Source of the DNA: Streptomyces omiyaensis
GTDB lineage: Bacteria > Actinomycetota > Actinomycetes > Streptomycetales > Streptomycetaceae
Assembly (NCBI RefSeq): GCF_014650895.1
Contig: NZ_BMVV01000022.1
Span: 62,001 to 126,000 of the forward strand
Reading direction: 5' to 3'
Length of the DNA stretch: 64,000 nucleotides
Below are positions 1-6,505 of this stretch, piece by piece. A model generated the notes under the pieces. It was not told where the DNA came from. It did not search any database and saw nothing but the letters and a program-made list of their open reading frames with translations. The translations under genes and the position numbers were made by a program. Position 1 is the first letter of the stretch, and each line of letters starts with the position of its first letter.

Positions 1-252
1 CCGCTGGTGGTCGCGGTGCGGGAGACCCCGCTGAGCGGGCAGACGCTGAAGCAGATGGTGGCGCTGGACGAGGCGGGCGCCGTGGTGCTGCCCGCCTCTC
101 CGGCGTTCTACGCGGGGGCGACGCACATCCAGGATCTGGTGGACTTCGTCGCGGGGCGGGTGCTCGACGCGGCAGGGGTGCCGCACGAGCTGTACCGCCG
201 GTGGCGGGGAGAGCTCGGAGGAGGATCTCCGGGGGCTCCCCGTGCCGGTTAG
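1..252 (+). CDS. UbiX-type flavin prenyltransferase, C-terminal part (5' truncated by window edge)
   Basis: The first 83 codons are open from base 1 and match the C-terminal third of the UbiX/Pad1 flavin prenyltransferase family. An R-E-T-P-L-S motif is followed by the hydrophobic A-V-V-L-P-A-S-P-A-F-Y segment and the D-L-V-D-F-V-x-G-R-x-L-D-A helix that closes the Rossmann-like core. The family makes prenylated FMN for UbiD-type decarboxylases. Placed one gene before mqnE, it fits the futalosine menaquinone route, where a UbiX/UbiD-like pair is proposed to act. The start lies outside the window. The family call is firm; the menaquinone role is inferred from context. Confidence 0.88.
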   Translation, partial: PLVVAVRETPLSGQTLKQMVALDEAGAVVLPASPAFYAGATHIQDLVDFVAGRVLDAAGVPHELYRRWRGELGGGSPGAPRAG

Positions 253-374
253 CGCTTCTTGGCGGCCTTCTTGCGGGCGCGCTTCGAGGCGGCGGTGGGC
301 TGGTGGGCACGCGAGCGGTTGGCCAGGTCCTGCAGCTCGCGCATACGGGCGTAGGCCATCTCGATCGTGTACAC
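249..374 (-). CDS. small basic protein of unknown function
   Basis: A 41-residue protein with a helical N-terminal half (M-A-Y-A-R-M-R-E-L-Q-D-L-A) and a Lys/Arg/Ala tail ending A-S-K-R-A-R-K-K-A-A-K-K-R. I chose the GTG at 374 because AGGAGTG lies 8 bases upstream on the minus strand; longer in-frame starts lack a ribosome site. Its stop overlaps the UbiX stop by 4 bases, so the two converge. The tail suggests nucleic-acid or ribosome contact, but I recognise no family. Confidence 0.55.
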   Translation of the reverse strand: MYTIEMAYARMRELQDLANRSRAHQPTAASKRARKKAAKKR

Positions 375-498
375 GGTGTCTTCACTCCTGAAAGATCGTC
401 TTTGATCTGCTGAAAGATTCGCAGGGTGACGGCCCTGCATGCCTTAGATTCTACACCTAAACTTGCGGTATCGCTGGACAATGGAAGGTCGTATACCT

Positions 499-954
499 AT
501 GGACGCCGTGGACAGGCAGCTCATCCAGGCCCTGCGCGAGAACGGCCGCGCCTCCTATGCCGAGCTGGGCCGGCTCGTCGGGCTCTCCGGCCCCTCCGTC
601 ACCGACCGCATCAACCGCCTGGAGGCGGCCGGGGTCATCACCGGCTACCGCGCCACCGTGGACGCCGCCTCCCTCGGGCTCGGCGTCACCGCCCTCATCG
701 GCATCTCCCTCTCCGACGCCGCCGACCACGAGGACGTGGCCCGCCGGCTGAAGGACCTCGCCGAGATCGAGGACTGCTGGTTCATCGCCGGCGACGACTC
801 CTTCATGCTCAAGGTCCGCGCCAGCGACGTCGACGGCCTGGAGAAGACCATCCGCCGGCTCAGCGGGACGAAGGGCGTCTCCCGCACGCGCACCACGATC
901 GTGCTCTCCACCAAGTGGGAGAACCGGGTCGGGGACCTGCCCGAGGAGGGCTGA
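499..954 (+). CDS. Lrp/AsnC family transcriptional regulator
   Basis: A 151-residue protein with the classic family layout. An N-terminal winged helix-turn-helix (about residues 3-50, D-R-Q-L-I-Q-A-L-R-E-N-G-R-A-S-Y-A-E-L) is followed by a RAM/AsnC ligand-binding domain with the G-D-D-S-F-M-L-K-V motif that normally sits at the effector and dimer interface. GGAAGG lies 10 bases before the ATG at 499; an in-frame ATG at 481 would add six residues and cannot be excluded. It lies between ubiX-like and mqnE genes, so it may sense an amino acid and influence that neighbourhood. The ligand is unknown. Confidence 0.9.
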   Translation: MDAVDRQLIQALRENGRASYAELGRLVGLSGPSVTDRINRLEAAGVITGYRATVDAASLGLGVTALIGISLSDAADHEDVARRLKDLAEIEDCWFIAGDDSFMLKVRASDVDGLEKTIRRLSGTKGVSRTRTTIVLSTKWENRVGDLPEEG

Positions 955-1044
955 CGCGTGGCGGCGGTGGGGGTACCCGCCGCCGGAAGGGCGGGGAGTA
1001 CGGTGGGTGGAGCCTGATTTCGGAGATATGGGAGGCGGCCGGAG

Positions 1045-2208
1045 ATGGACGCGGGGCTCAAGCGGGAGCTGGAGCAGAAGGTGCTCGCCGGGGAGCGGCT
1101 GAGCCGTGAGGACGGCATCGCCCTCTACGACTCCGACGACCTGGCCTGGCTCGGCGGGCTGGCCCACGAGGTCAGGACCCGCAAGAACGGTGACGTGGTC
1201 CACTTCAATGTCAACCGGCATCTGAACATGACCAACGTCTGCACCGCCTCCTGCGCCTACTGCTCCTTCCAGCGCAAGCCGGGCGAGAAGGACGCGTACA
1301 CGATGCGCATCGAGGAGGCCGTCCGCCTCGCCAAGGCGATGGAGAGCGAGAACCTCACCGAGCTGCACATCGTCAACGGCCTCCACCCCAACCTGCCGTG
1401 GCGGTACTACCCGCGCTCGCTCTCCGAGCTGAAGAAGGCGCTGCCGAACGTCTCCCTCAAGGCCTTCACCGCCACCGAGATCCACCACTTCGAGACCATC
1501 TCGGGCCTGTCCGCCTCCGAGATCCTCGACGAGCTGATCGAGGCCGGCCTGGAGTCGCTGACCGGCGGCGGCGCCGAGATCTTCGACTGGGAGGTCCGGC
1601 AGCACATCGTGGACCACCGCACCCACTGGGAGGACTGGTCCCGGATCCACCGGCTCGCCCACGAGAAGGGCCTGAAGACCCCCTCGACGATGCTGTACGG
1701 GCACATCGAGGAGCCGCGCCACCGCGTCGACCACGTGCTGCGGCTGCGGGAGCTCCAGGACGAGACCGGCGGCTTCCAGGTCTTCATCCCGCTGCGCTAC
1801 CAGCACGACTTCGTGGACATGAAGGACGGCAAGGTCCGCAACAGGCTCCAGGCCCGCACCACCATGGCGACCGGCGCCGAGGCCCTGAAGACCTTCGCGG
1901 TCTCCCGGCTCCTCTTCGACAACGTGCCGCACGTCAAGGTCTTCTGGGTCATGCACGGCGTCCAGACCGCCCAGCTCGCCCTCCAGCACGGCGCCGACGA
2001 CATGGACGGCTCGGTGGTCGAGTACAAGATCACGCACGACGCCGACAACTACGGCACGCCGAACAAGCTCACCCGCGAGGACCTGCTGGAGCTGATCCGC
2101 GACGCGGGCTTCCGGCCGGTCGAGCGGAACACCCGGTACGAGATCATCCGCGAGTACCCGGGCCCGGACGCGGACCGGCGCGAGACGCCGCAGGCGATGC
2201 GCGTCTGA
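1045..2208 (+). CDS. mqnE: aminofutalosine synthase MqnE
   Basis: A 387-residue radical SAM enzyme. The cluster-binding C-x3-C-x2-C motif is C66, C70 and C73 within N-V-C-T-A-S-C-A-Y-C. The adjacent H-L-N-M-T-N, the E-L-H-I-V-N-G-L-H-P segment and the L-T-G-G-G-A-E-I-F region are typical of MqnE and its CofH/MqnC relatives. MqnE joins SAM-derived adenosyl radical to 3-[(1-carboxyvinyl)oxy]benzoate to give 6-amino-6-deoxyfutalosine, an early step of the futalosine menaquinone pathway. The start at 1045 follows a GGAG 4-7 bases upstream. Length matches the family, and the neighbouring UbiX-like gene supports the assignment. Confidence 0.93.
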   Translation: MDAGLKRELEQKVLAGERLSREDGIALYDSDDLAWLGGLAHEVRTRKNGDVVHFNVNRHLNMTNVCTASCAYCSFQRKPGEKDAYTMRIEEAVRLAKAMESENLTELHIVNGLHPNLPWRYYPRSLSELKKALPNVSLKAFTATEIHHFETISGLSASEILDELIEAGLESLTGGGAEIFDWEVRQHIVDHRTHWEDWSRIHRLAHEKGLKTPSTMLYGHIEEPRHRVDHVLRLRELQDETGGFQVFIPLRYQHDFVDMKDGKVRNRLQARTTMATGAEALKTFAVSRLLFDNVPHVKVFWVMHGVQTAQLALQHGADDMDGSVVEYKITHDADNYGTPNKLTREDLLELIRDAGFRPVERNTRYEIIREYPGPDADRRETPQAMRV

Positions 2209-2224
2209 CGCCCCGGGCGACGAG

Positions 2225-2254
2225 AGGCCCGGCGGGGGATCCCCCGCCGGGCCT
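2225..2254. terminator. bidirectional intrinsic-type terminator
   Basis: A perfect 30-base palindrome can fold into a 13-bp stem (GGCCCGGCGGGGG side) with a four-base loop. It sits between the convergent ends of mqnE and the AraC-type gene. There is no long U tract, as is usual in Streptomyces. Confidence 0.75.
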
Positions 2255-2257
2255 TCC

Positions 2258-3133
2258 TCACGCGCGCGCCCGGGTGTGCTCCACCGGGATCCACAGCTCC
2301 GCCGCGGCGGTGCTCCAGTCCTCCGCCGGCCGGACCGAGAGGATCTCCGGGCCGGGGCGGCTCTCGTACGGGTTGGACGGGAACCACTCGGTGAAGACGT
2401 CCCGCCACAGGTGCTGGAGCGCCTGCGGATAGGGGCCCTCGCTCTCGAAGACGGCCCAGGTGCCGGCCGGCAGGTCGAGCGCGTCGAAACCCCCGGGGTC
2501 GGCGTCGGGCGCGGCGGTCACGCCGTACCAGTGGTCGAGCTCGGCGCCCTCCTCGCGGTCGTCCGAGAGGTGGACGACGGCCGAGACCAGCCCGGCGGGC
2601 GCCCCGGCCGACAGGCCGGCGAGCCGGTCGAGGGTCTCCCGGCCGAGCCCGCGGATCTGGGCGGCGATCGCCGGGTTCTCCCCCTCGTGGACGAGCGGGA
2701 CCCTGGCCCGGTCGCCCACGATCCGGAAGGCGTCCCTGGCCACGGTGCGGTACCTCATGCTGCTGTTCCCTTCGACGACGAGCCGGAAGGACATGCGCGG
2801 CTGGGCGGTGAGCGCGGCGCCGGTGCGGCGGGCCTCGCCGGGGCCGATGCCGTGGACCGCGCGGAACGCGCGGGCGAACGCCTCGCCGGAGCCGTAGCCG
2901 TGGCGGACCGCGATCTCCAGGAGCGTCCGCTCCCCCGCGAGCACCTCGCCGCCGGCGACGGTGAGCCGCCGGCGGCGCACGTACTCCGACAGCGGCATCC
3001 CCGCGAGGGCGGAGAAGAGCCGCCGGAAGTGGTACTCGGACGTCGTGGCGATCCGGGCCAGCTCGGCCGGGTCGAGGTCGCCGTCGAGGCGCTCCTCGAT
3101 GTGGTCCAGCGCCCGGTTCAGGCCCTCCAGCAC
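2258..3133 (-). CDS. AraC-family regulator with GyrI-like effector-binding domain
   Basis: A 291-residue protein. Residues about 8-105 hold the two AraC helix-turn-helix motifs (A-E-L-A-R-I-A-T-T-S-E-Y-H-F-R-R-L-F and I-A-V-R-H-G-Y-G-S-G-E-A-F-A-R-A-F). From about 130 to the end is a GyrI/BmrR-like small-molecule domain (M-R-Y-R-T-V-A-R-D-A-F-R-I-V-G ... E-L-W-I-P-V). The GTG at 3133 has AGGAAGG 8 bases upstream; the frame stays open much further 5' but only antisense to the next gene. Such Rob/SoxS-GyrI fusions usually bind drugs or other hydrophobic ligands. Target genes are unknown. Confidence 0.88.
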   Translation of the reverse strand: MLEGLNRALDHIEERLDGDLDPAELARIATTSEYHFRRLFSALAGMPLSEYVRRRRLTVAGGEVLAGERTLLEIAVRHGYGSGEAFARAFRAVHGIGPGEARRTGAALTAQPRMSFRLVVEGNSSMRYRTVARDAFRIVGDRARVPLVHEGENPAIAAQIRGLGRETLDRLAGLSAGAPAGLVSAVVHLSDDREEGAELDHWYGVTAAPDADPGGFDALDLPAGTWAVFESEGPYPQALQHLWRDVFTEWFPSNPYESRPGPEILSVRPAEDWSTAAAELWIPVEHTRARA

Positions 3134-3243
3134 GGTGGTGTCCTTCCTGTTTCCTGATGTCCCCACCGTAGGAAAGCGGCGCGGCGCGGGACCCGACCAT
3201 CGGTGCCCGGTCCGGTCGGGTGCGAGCGGTGCGATCGGTGCGG

Positions 3244-3777
3244 TCAGGTCAGGGGCAGCAGCATGGTGATGTCGTCGCGGTCGTCGCCGGGGGCCACGCG
3301 GATGGCGTCGGGGACGCGCCCGACCTCCTTGTAGCCGGCCTTGGCGTAGAAGGAGTCGACGCCGGTGCCGCCGCGCACGCCGAGGCGGATGGCCTCGACC
3401 GCCTCGAAGCCGGGGGCGGTGCGGGCGGTGTGCTCGACGGCCGCCATGAGGTCGAGGCCGTACCCCTTGCCCTGGTGCCTCGGGTGGACCATCACCGTGT
3501 ACAGCCACACCCAGTGGGTCATCAGGCGGTGGCTGTTGAAGCTGAAGAAGGCGGTGGCGGCGACCTCGCCGTCCTCGTCCCGGCCGACCAGGAGGCGGTG
3601 GGTGCCCTGGGCCATGCCGGTGAGGTGTTTGAGGAGGGAGGGGCGGATCTCCTCCGGGGTGACGGGCGGGACGAAGCCGACGGCGCCGCCCGCGTTGGAG
3701 ACGTCCGCCCAGAGGCTGAGGATGCCCTCGGTCAGGGCCGGGTCCACGGCCGGGTCGGCCTCGAAAGTAAGGGTCAT
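3244..3777 (-). CDS. GNAT family N-acetyltransferase
   Basis: A 177-residue protein with the GNAT acetyl-CoA pocket at H-P-R-H-Q-G-K-G-Y-G-L-D-L-M (motif A, R/Q-x-x-G-x-G/A) and a C-terminal F-Y-A-K-A-G-Y strand typical of motif B. The substrate is not predictable. On the minus strand the start ATG is preceded by TACAGT and then six bases, which suggests a leaderless transcript rather than a ribosome site. The upstream region is shared with the divergent DUF4229 gene. Confidence 0.85.
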   Translation of the reverse strand: MTLTFEADPAVDPALTEGILSLWADVSNAGGAVGFVPPVTPEEIRPSLLKHLTGMAQGTHRLLVGRDEDGEVAATAFFSFNSHRLMTHWVWLYTVMVHPRHQGKGYGLDLMAAVEHTARTAPGFEAVEAIRLGVRGGTGVDSFYAKAGYKEVGRVPDAIRVAPGDDRDDITMLLPLT

Positions 3778-3990
3778 AGGTCCACTGTATCTATTACCCC
3801 TCCCTGGGCTCAAGGGTGTTCCGCCCCTCGGACGCGCGCCCCGCGCCCGGCGGACCCGGCCCCGCCCGCCACCGGCGCGGACGCCCCGGTCCCCGACCCC
3901 GCGTCCGGCGGGCCCCCCTCCCCGTGCTTCACTGGGGGGCGCTCGTCCCGTATGGGGAAAATTCGGAACCTCGGAACGAAAGAGTGGGTC

Positions 3991-4257
3991 ATGCTCCGCT
4001 ACTCGCTGATGCGGCTCGGCATCTTCGCCGGGTGCTTCCTCGCCCTGTGGGGCCTCGTCGCCCTCGGCGCGCTCCCGCGCGGCCTCGGTGACTCCAACCT
4101 CCTGTGGGTCCTGCTCCTCTCCATCGTGGTCTCGGCCCCCCTGAGCTTCGTCCTCCTGCGCAAGCAGCGCGACGACCTCAGCGCCGACATCGTCGAGAAG
4201 GTCGACCGCGCCAAGGGCCGCCTCCACGAGAACCGCACCCGCGAGGACGCCCTCTAG
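3991..4257 (+). CDS. DUF4229 family small membrane protein
   Basis: An 88-residue protein with two transmembrane helices (about residues 8-27 and 36-56), then a charged cytoplasmic tail, L-R-K-Q-R-D-D-L-S-A-D-I-V-E-K-V-D-R-A-K-G-R-L. This is the hallmark of the DUF4229 proteins found beside menaquinone genes in Streptomyces. An in-frame ATG at 3952 is an alternative start; neither has a strong ribosome site. Function is unknown. Confidence 0.78.
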   Translation: MLRYSLMRLGIFAGCFLALWGLVALGALPRGLGDSNLLWVLLLSIVVSAPLSFVLLRKQRDDLSADIVEKVDRAKGRLHENRTREDAL

Positions 4258-4510
4258 GAGCCCCCGGCGCCCCCGGCGCCTGCGCCTCGCCGGCGGGTGC
4301 GTCACGGCGCGGGGTGGGGCCGATGTTGTCGGCCGCCGTGGTCCAGGCGGCACCGACGGCGGGCCGGAGGTGCGCGATGCGGAGAAGTCGCCCCCCGTGC
4401 CGCTCGTGCGTGACCGCCGTCAGCACCCCTTCGCCGCCGTTCGCGATGTCGCGGACCGTCCGCTGGAGGAGCGGGTGGCGCTCCGGGCCTTCGCGGGACG
4501 TCTCGCTCAC
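4178..4510 (-). CDS. small hypothetical protein, second gene of a short operon
   Basis: A 110-residue protein. The first 65 residues look conserved in type (R-H-P-L-L-Q-R-T-V-R-D-I-A-N-G-G-E-G-V-L then W-T-T-A-A-D-N-I), a pattern I associate with short Streptomyces accessory proteins. The last 45 residues are Pro/Gly/Arg-rich and overlap the DUF4229 gene on the other strand by 80 bases, so the tail may not be functional. The GTG start overlaps the TGA of the preceding small gene (GTGA), indicating translational coupling. No function can be assigned. Confidence 0.6.
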   Translation of the reverse strand: MSETSREGPERHPLLQRTVRDIANGGEGVLTAVTHERHGGRLLRIAHLRPAVGAAWTTAADNIGPTPRRDAPAGEAQAPGAPGAPRGRPRGCGSRGGGPWRGRPSRRCRR

Positions 4511-4653
4511 TGCCGGGACTCCTCCCAGTCTTCGAACCAGCGGTCCAGGAACTCCCGCCACCCGGCCTCGGGTCGGGCGCGGAGGGCGGGGCCCAGGCCC
4601 GACGGTGGGACGGACGCGCCATGCTGTGGTCCGTCGGGATCCGTCGTCTCCAT
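4507..4653 (-). CDS. small acidic/Trp-rich hypothetical protein, first gene of the pair
   Basis: A 48-residue protein ending W-R-E-F-L-D-R-W-F-E-D-W-E-E-S-R-Q. The C-terminal amphipathic helix with three Trp and several acidic residues looks like a real protein-protein contact segment. It is coupled to the next gene through a GTGA overlap and transcribed divergently from the UTRA/GntR pair, with a nested palindrome at its 5' side. This layout resembles accessory two-gene modules beside GntR regulators. I recognise no family. Confidence 0.55.
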   Translation of the reverse strand: METTDPDGPQHGASVPPSGLGPALRARPEAGWREFLDRWFEDWEESRQ

Positions 4654-4660
4654 GACCAGA

Positions 4661-4701
4661 TCCTTAAGCGTAAACCGCTTTGAGCGGCAAGGGCTTAAGG
4701 A
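4661..4701. promoter_or_regulatory. nested palindrome, candidate GntR operator in divergent promoter region
   Basis: TCCTTAAG at 4661-4668 is mirrored by CTTAAGGA at 4694-4701. Inside lies a second dyad, CCGCT-TTG-AGCGG (4675-4687). It begins 8 bases from the start of the minus-strand gene and ends 72 bases before the UTRA protein start. The likely binder is the GntR protein at 5318-6085, by position only. Confidence 0.6.
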
Positions 4702-4772
4702 TGCTTCCGGTCCGTCCGGGAGGGCGGGGAAGCAGGGTCGCTGGCAACAGTGAGCCGGCTGGAGGGAAGAGC

Positions 4773-5318
4773 ATGTCGGGCGATGCGTGGATCAGTGAGA
4801 CCGCGCCGTACCTGGCCCCGCGTGAGCCCGGCCGGAGCGACGCGTGGACCGAGGAGGCCGCCCGTCGCGGGCGCCGAGGCGGTCAGCGGCTGCTCCACGC
4901 GGGGGAGGCGGAGGCTCCCGAGGCCGTTCGCGTGGCCCTGGGGCTGTCCGTCGGCGAGCGGGCGGTGGTCAGGCGCCGGCTGATCCTGCTGGACGACCGG
5001 CCCGTGGAGCTGGCCGACTCCTACTTCCCCCTCTCGGTGGCCGGAGGCACGCCCCTGGCGGAGCCCCGCAAGGTGCCCGGCGGGGCCGTCACCCTGCTCA
5101 AGGAGCTGGGGTACGCCGGTGCCGAGGTCGTCGAGGACGTGAGTGCCGGCCTGGCCGGCGAGGAGGAGCGCGGGCACCTGGGGCTCGCCGAGGGGAGCGC
5201 CGTCCTCCGTCTGCTCAGGCTGACGAAGACCGCCGACGCGACCCCGGTGGAGGCGGCCCTGATGACCATGCCGGCCGGCAGGCACCTCACGTACCGGCTC
5301 GGAGGGCGGGGCGCGTGA
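4773..5318 (+). CDS. UTRA-domain protein without a DNA-binding domain
   Basis: A 181-residue protein that aligns with the C-terminal ligand-binding (UTRA) half of the next gene. Shared landmarks are the G-E-R-A-V-V-R-R-R-L-I-L-L-D-D-R-P-V-E-L block, the S-Y-F-P-L-S-V segment and the final T-P-V-E-A-A-L-M-T-M. No winged helix-turn-helix precedes it: residues 1-45 are short and unrelated to a GntR head. The ATG at 4773 has GGAGGG upstream. Its stop overlaps the start of the full GntR gene (TGATG), so the two are coupled. It may dimerise with the neighbour to modulate it, or bind ligand alone; this is inference. Confidence 0.75.
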   Translation: MSGDAWISETAPYLAPREPGRSDAWTEEAARRGRRGGQRLLHAGEAEAPEAVRVALGLSVGERAVVRRRLILLDDRPVELADSYFPLSVAGGTPLAEPRKVPGGAVTLLKELGYAGAEVVEDVSAGLAGEEERGHLGLAEGSAVLRLLRLTKTADATPVEAALMTMPAGRHLTYRLGGRGA

Positions 5319-6085
5319 TGGCGAAGGAGTTCGAGGACCCCAGGTCGCCGCACCAGAAGATCGCGGCGGAGCTCCGGCGGAGGATCACCCGTGGCGACCT
5401 CCCGCCGGGGAGCAAGCTCGGCTCGACGGCCGAGCTGATGGAGCAGTACGGCGGTGTGGCCAACACGACCGTCCAGAAGGCGCTCCAGATGCTGAAGGCC
5501 GAGGGGCTCCTCGAAGGACTGCCCGGCAAGGGCGTGTACGTGAGGCACCACGCGCAGGAATCCGTCGAGCCGATCGCCTACATGAGACCGGCCGGGCCGG
5601 GCGAGGCGTATCCGTGGCTGTCCGAGGCCGCGAAGCGGCGGCAGGCCGGGCGCGTCCGGCTCCTCGGCGTCGAGGTCGTCGTTCCGCCGGTGGAAGTGGC
5701 GGAGGCGCTGCGGCTGGAGGACGGCGAGCGGGCCGTGCTCCGCAGGCAGCTCCTGCTCCTGGACGAGGAGCCGACCGAACTCGTGCGGTCGTACTACCCG
5801 CTGAGCCTGGTCGAGGGCACGGCGGTGCTGGAGGCGCGGCGGATCCGGGGCGGCACGCCGGCGCTCCTCGGCTCGATGGGCTTTCCTCCGCGCGAGTTCG
5901 TGGACGAGCTGTCGTCCGAGATTCCGACGGAGGAGGAGGTCGTGGCGCTGGAGCTCCCGAAGGACATGCCGGTCCTCGTCGCCTTCCGGGTGGTCCGCTC
6001 GGACGGAGGACGGCCGATCGAGGCCACGCTGATGACGAAGGCGGCGCACCGGTACCGGATGCGCTACCGGCTGCCCGTCACGTAG
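5318..6085 (+). CDS. GntR family (HutC subfamily) regulator with UTRA domain
   Basis: A 255-residue protein. Residues about 10-75 are a winged helix-turn-helix (H-Q-K-I-A-A-E-L-R-R-R-I ... P-P-G-S-K-L-G-S-T-A-E-L-M-E-Q-Y ... T-T-V-Q-K-A-L-Q-M-L). About 90-250 form the UTRA ligand domain. It is the full-length partner of the UTRA-only protein immediately upstream, with which it overlaps by one base. The nested palindrome at 4661-4701 is the obvious candidate operator. The effector is unknown. Confidence 0.88.
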   Translation: MAKEFEDPRSPHQKIAAELRRRITRGDLPPGSKLGSTAELMEQYGGVANTTVQKALQMLKAEGLLEGLPGKGVYVRHHAQESVEPIAYMRPAGPGEAYPWLSEAAKRRQAGRVRLLGVEVVVPPVEVAEALRLEDGERAVLRRQLLLLDEEPTELVRSYYPLSLVEGTAVLEARRIRGGTPALLGSMGFPPREFVDELSSEIPTEEEVVALELPKDMPVLVAFRVVRSDGGRPIEATLMTKAAHRYRMRYRLPVT

Positions 6086-6150
6086 CCCCCTCCGGCTCTC
6101 GGGCGTGGGGGAGTTGTGTAAGGAGCGCGTAAGGTTCCTCACAGATCGCG

Positions 6151-6188
6151 CACCCCTGGTGGGAGCTTCACGGCTCCCACCAGGGGTG
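6151..6188. terminator. strong hairpin terminator after the GntR gene
   Basis: A perfect 16-bp stem (CACCCCTGGTGGGAGC with its complement) around a six-base loop begins 65 bases after the GntR stop codon. No poly-U tract follows. Confidence 0.8.
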
Positions 6189-6223
6189 TTCTGCGTTTCG
6201 GGCACGGGTGGCCAGTTATCGAT

Positions 6224-6267
6224 CTCAAAGAACAGCTTTGAGGTTCTCAAAGTTCAAGTGTTAACGT
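6224..6267 (+). promoter_or_regulatory. promoter with CTCAAAG dyad for the leader peptide/symporter unit
   Basis: CTCAAAG-AACAG-CTTTGAG (6224-6242) is a perfect 7-bp dyad, and a third CTCAAAG follows at 6246-6252. A good -35 (TTGAGG, 6239-6244) lies within the right half and is 17 bases from a -10 TAACGT (6262-6267), which is 7 bases from the ATG at 6275. The dyad would therefore cover the -35 of a leaderless promoter. Confidence 0.6.
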
Positions 6268-6274
6268 ATCGGCC

Positions 6275-6385
6275 ATGACGACCGCAGTGCGCCTCCTTCA
6301 CGTCCCGGGCATCCCGCTCGTGGCGCGCCTGCACGTCGATCTCTGCCGCTGTATGTCCGCGGCCTGTCGTCGCCGCGAGTCCTGA
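6275..6385 (+). CDS. putative Cys-containing leader peptide
   Basis: A 36-residue peptide ending R-L-H-V-D-L-C-R-C-M-S-A-A-C-R-R-R-E-S. The H-V-D-L-x-R-x-x-S-A-x-C signature is the one found in short Streptomyces leader peptides upstream of sulfur and cysteine genes. Cys codons stand at positions 24, 26 and 31, followed by an Arg run. No ribosome site precedes the ATG, and a -10 hexamer sits 7 bases away, so the transcript is probably leaderless. About 120 bases separate it from the symporter gene, with GC-rich hairpin potential near 6418-6436. A role in attenuation by cysteinyl-tRNA supply is inferred. Confidence 0.7.
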   Translation: MTTAVRLLHVPGIPLVARLHVDLCRCMSAACRRRES

Positions 6386-6505
6386 GGCCCCGGTCTCCCC
6401 GGCAGCATGCAGCGGCCCCCCGCGCGAGAGCGCGCGAGAGTGCCGCACCCCCGTCCCCGTATCCCTCGGGTCTCCCCCCGATACGACCCCCTGTGGAGTG
6501 TGTCC

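Noticed and set aside
457..2037. Long minus-strand open frame opposite the Lrp and mqnE genes
   Set aside because: It is a G/C-bias shadow of two firmly identified genes and has no family features or ribosome site.
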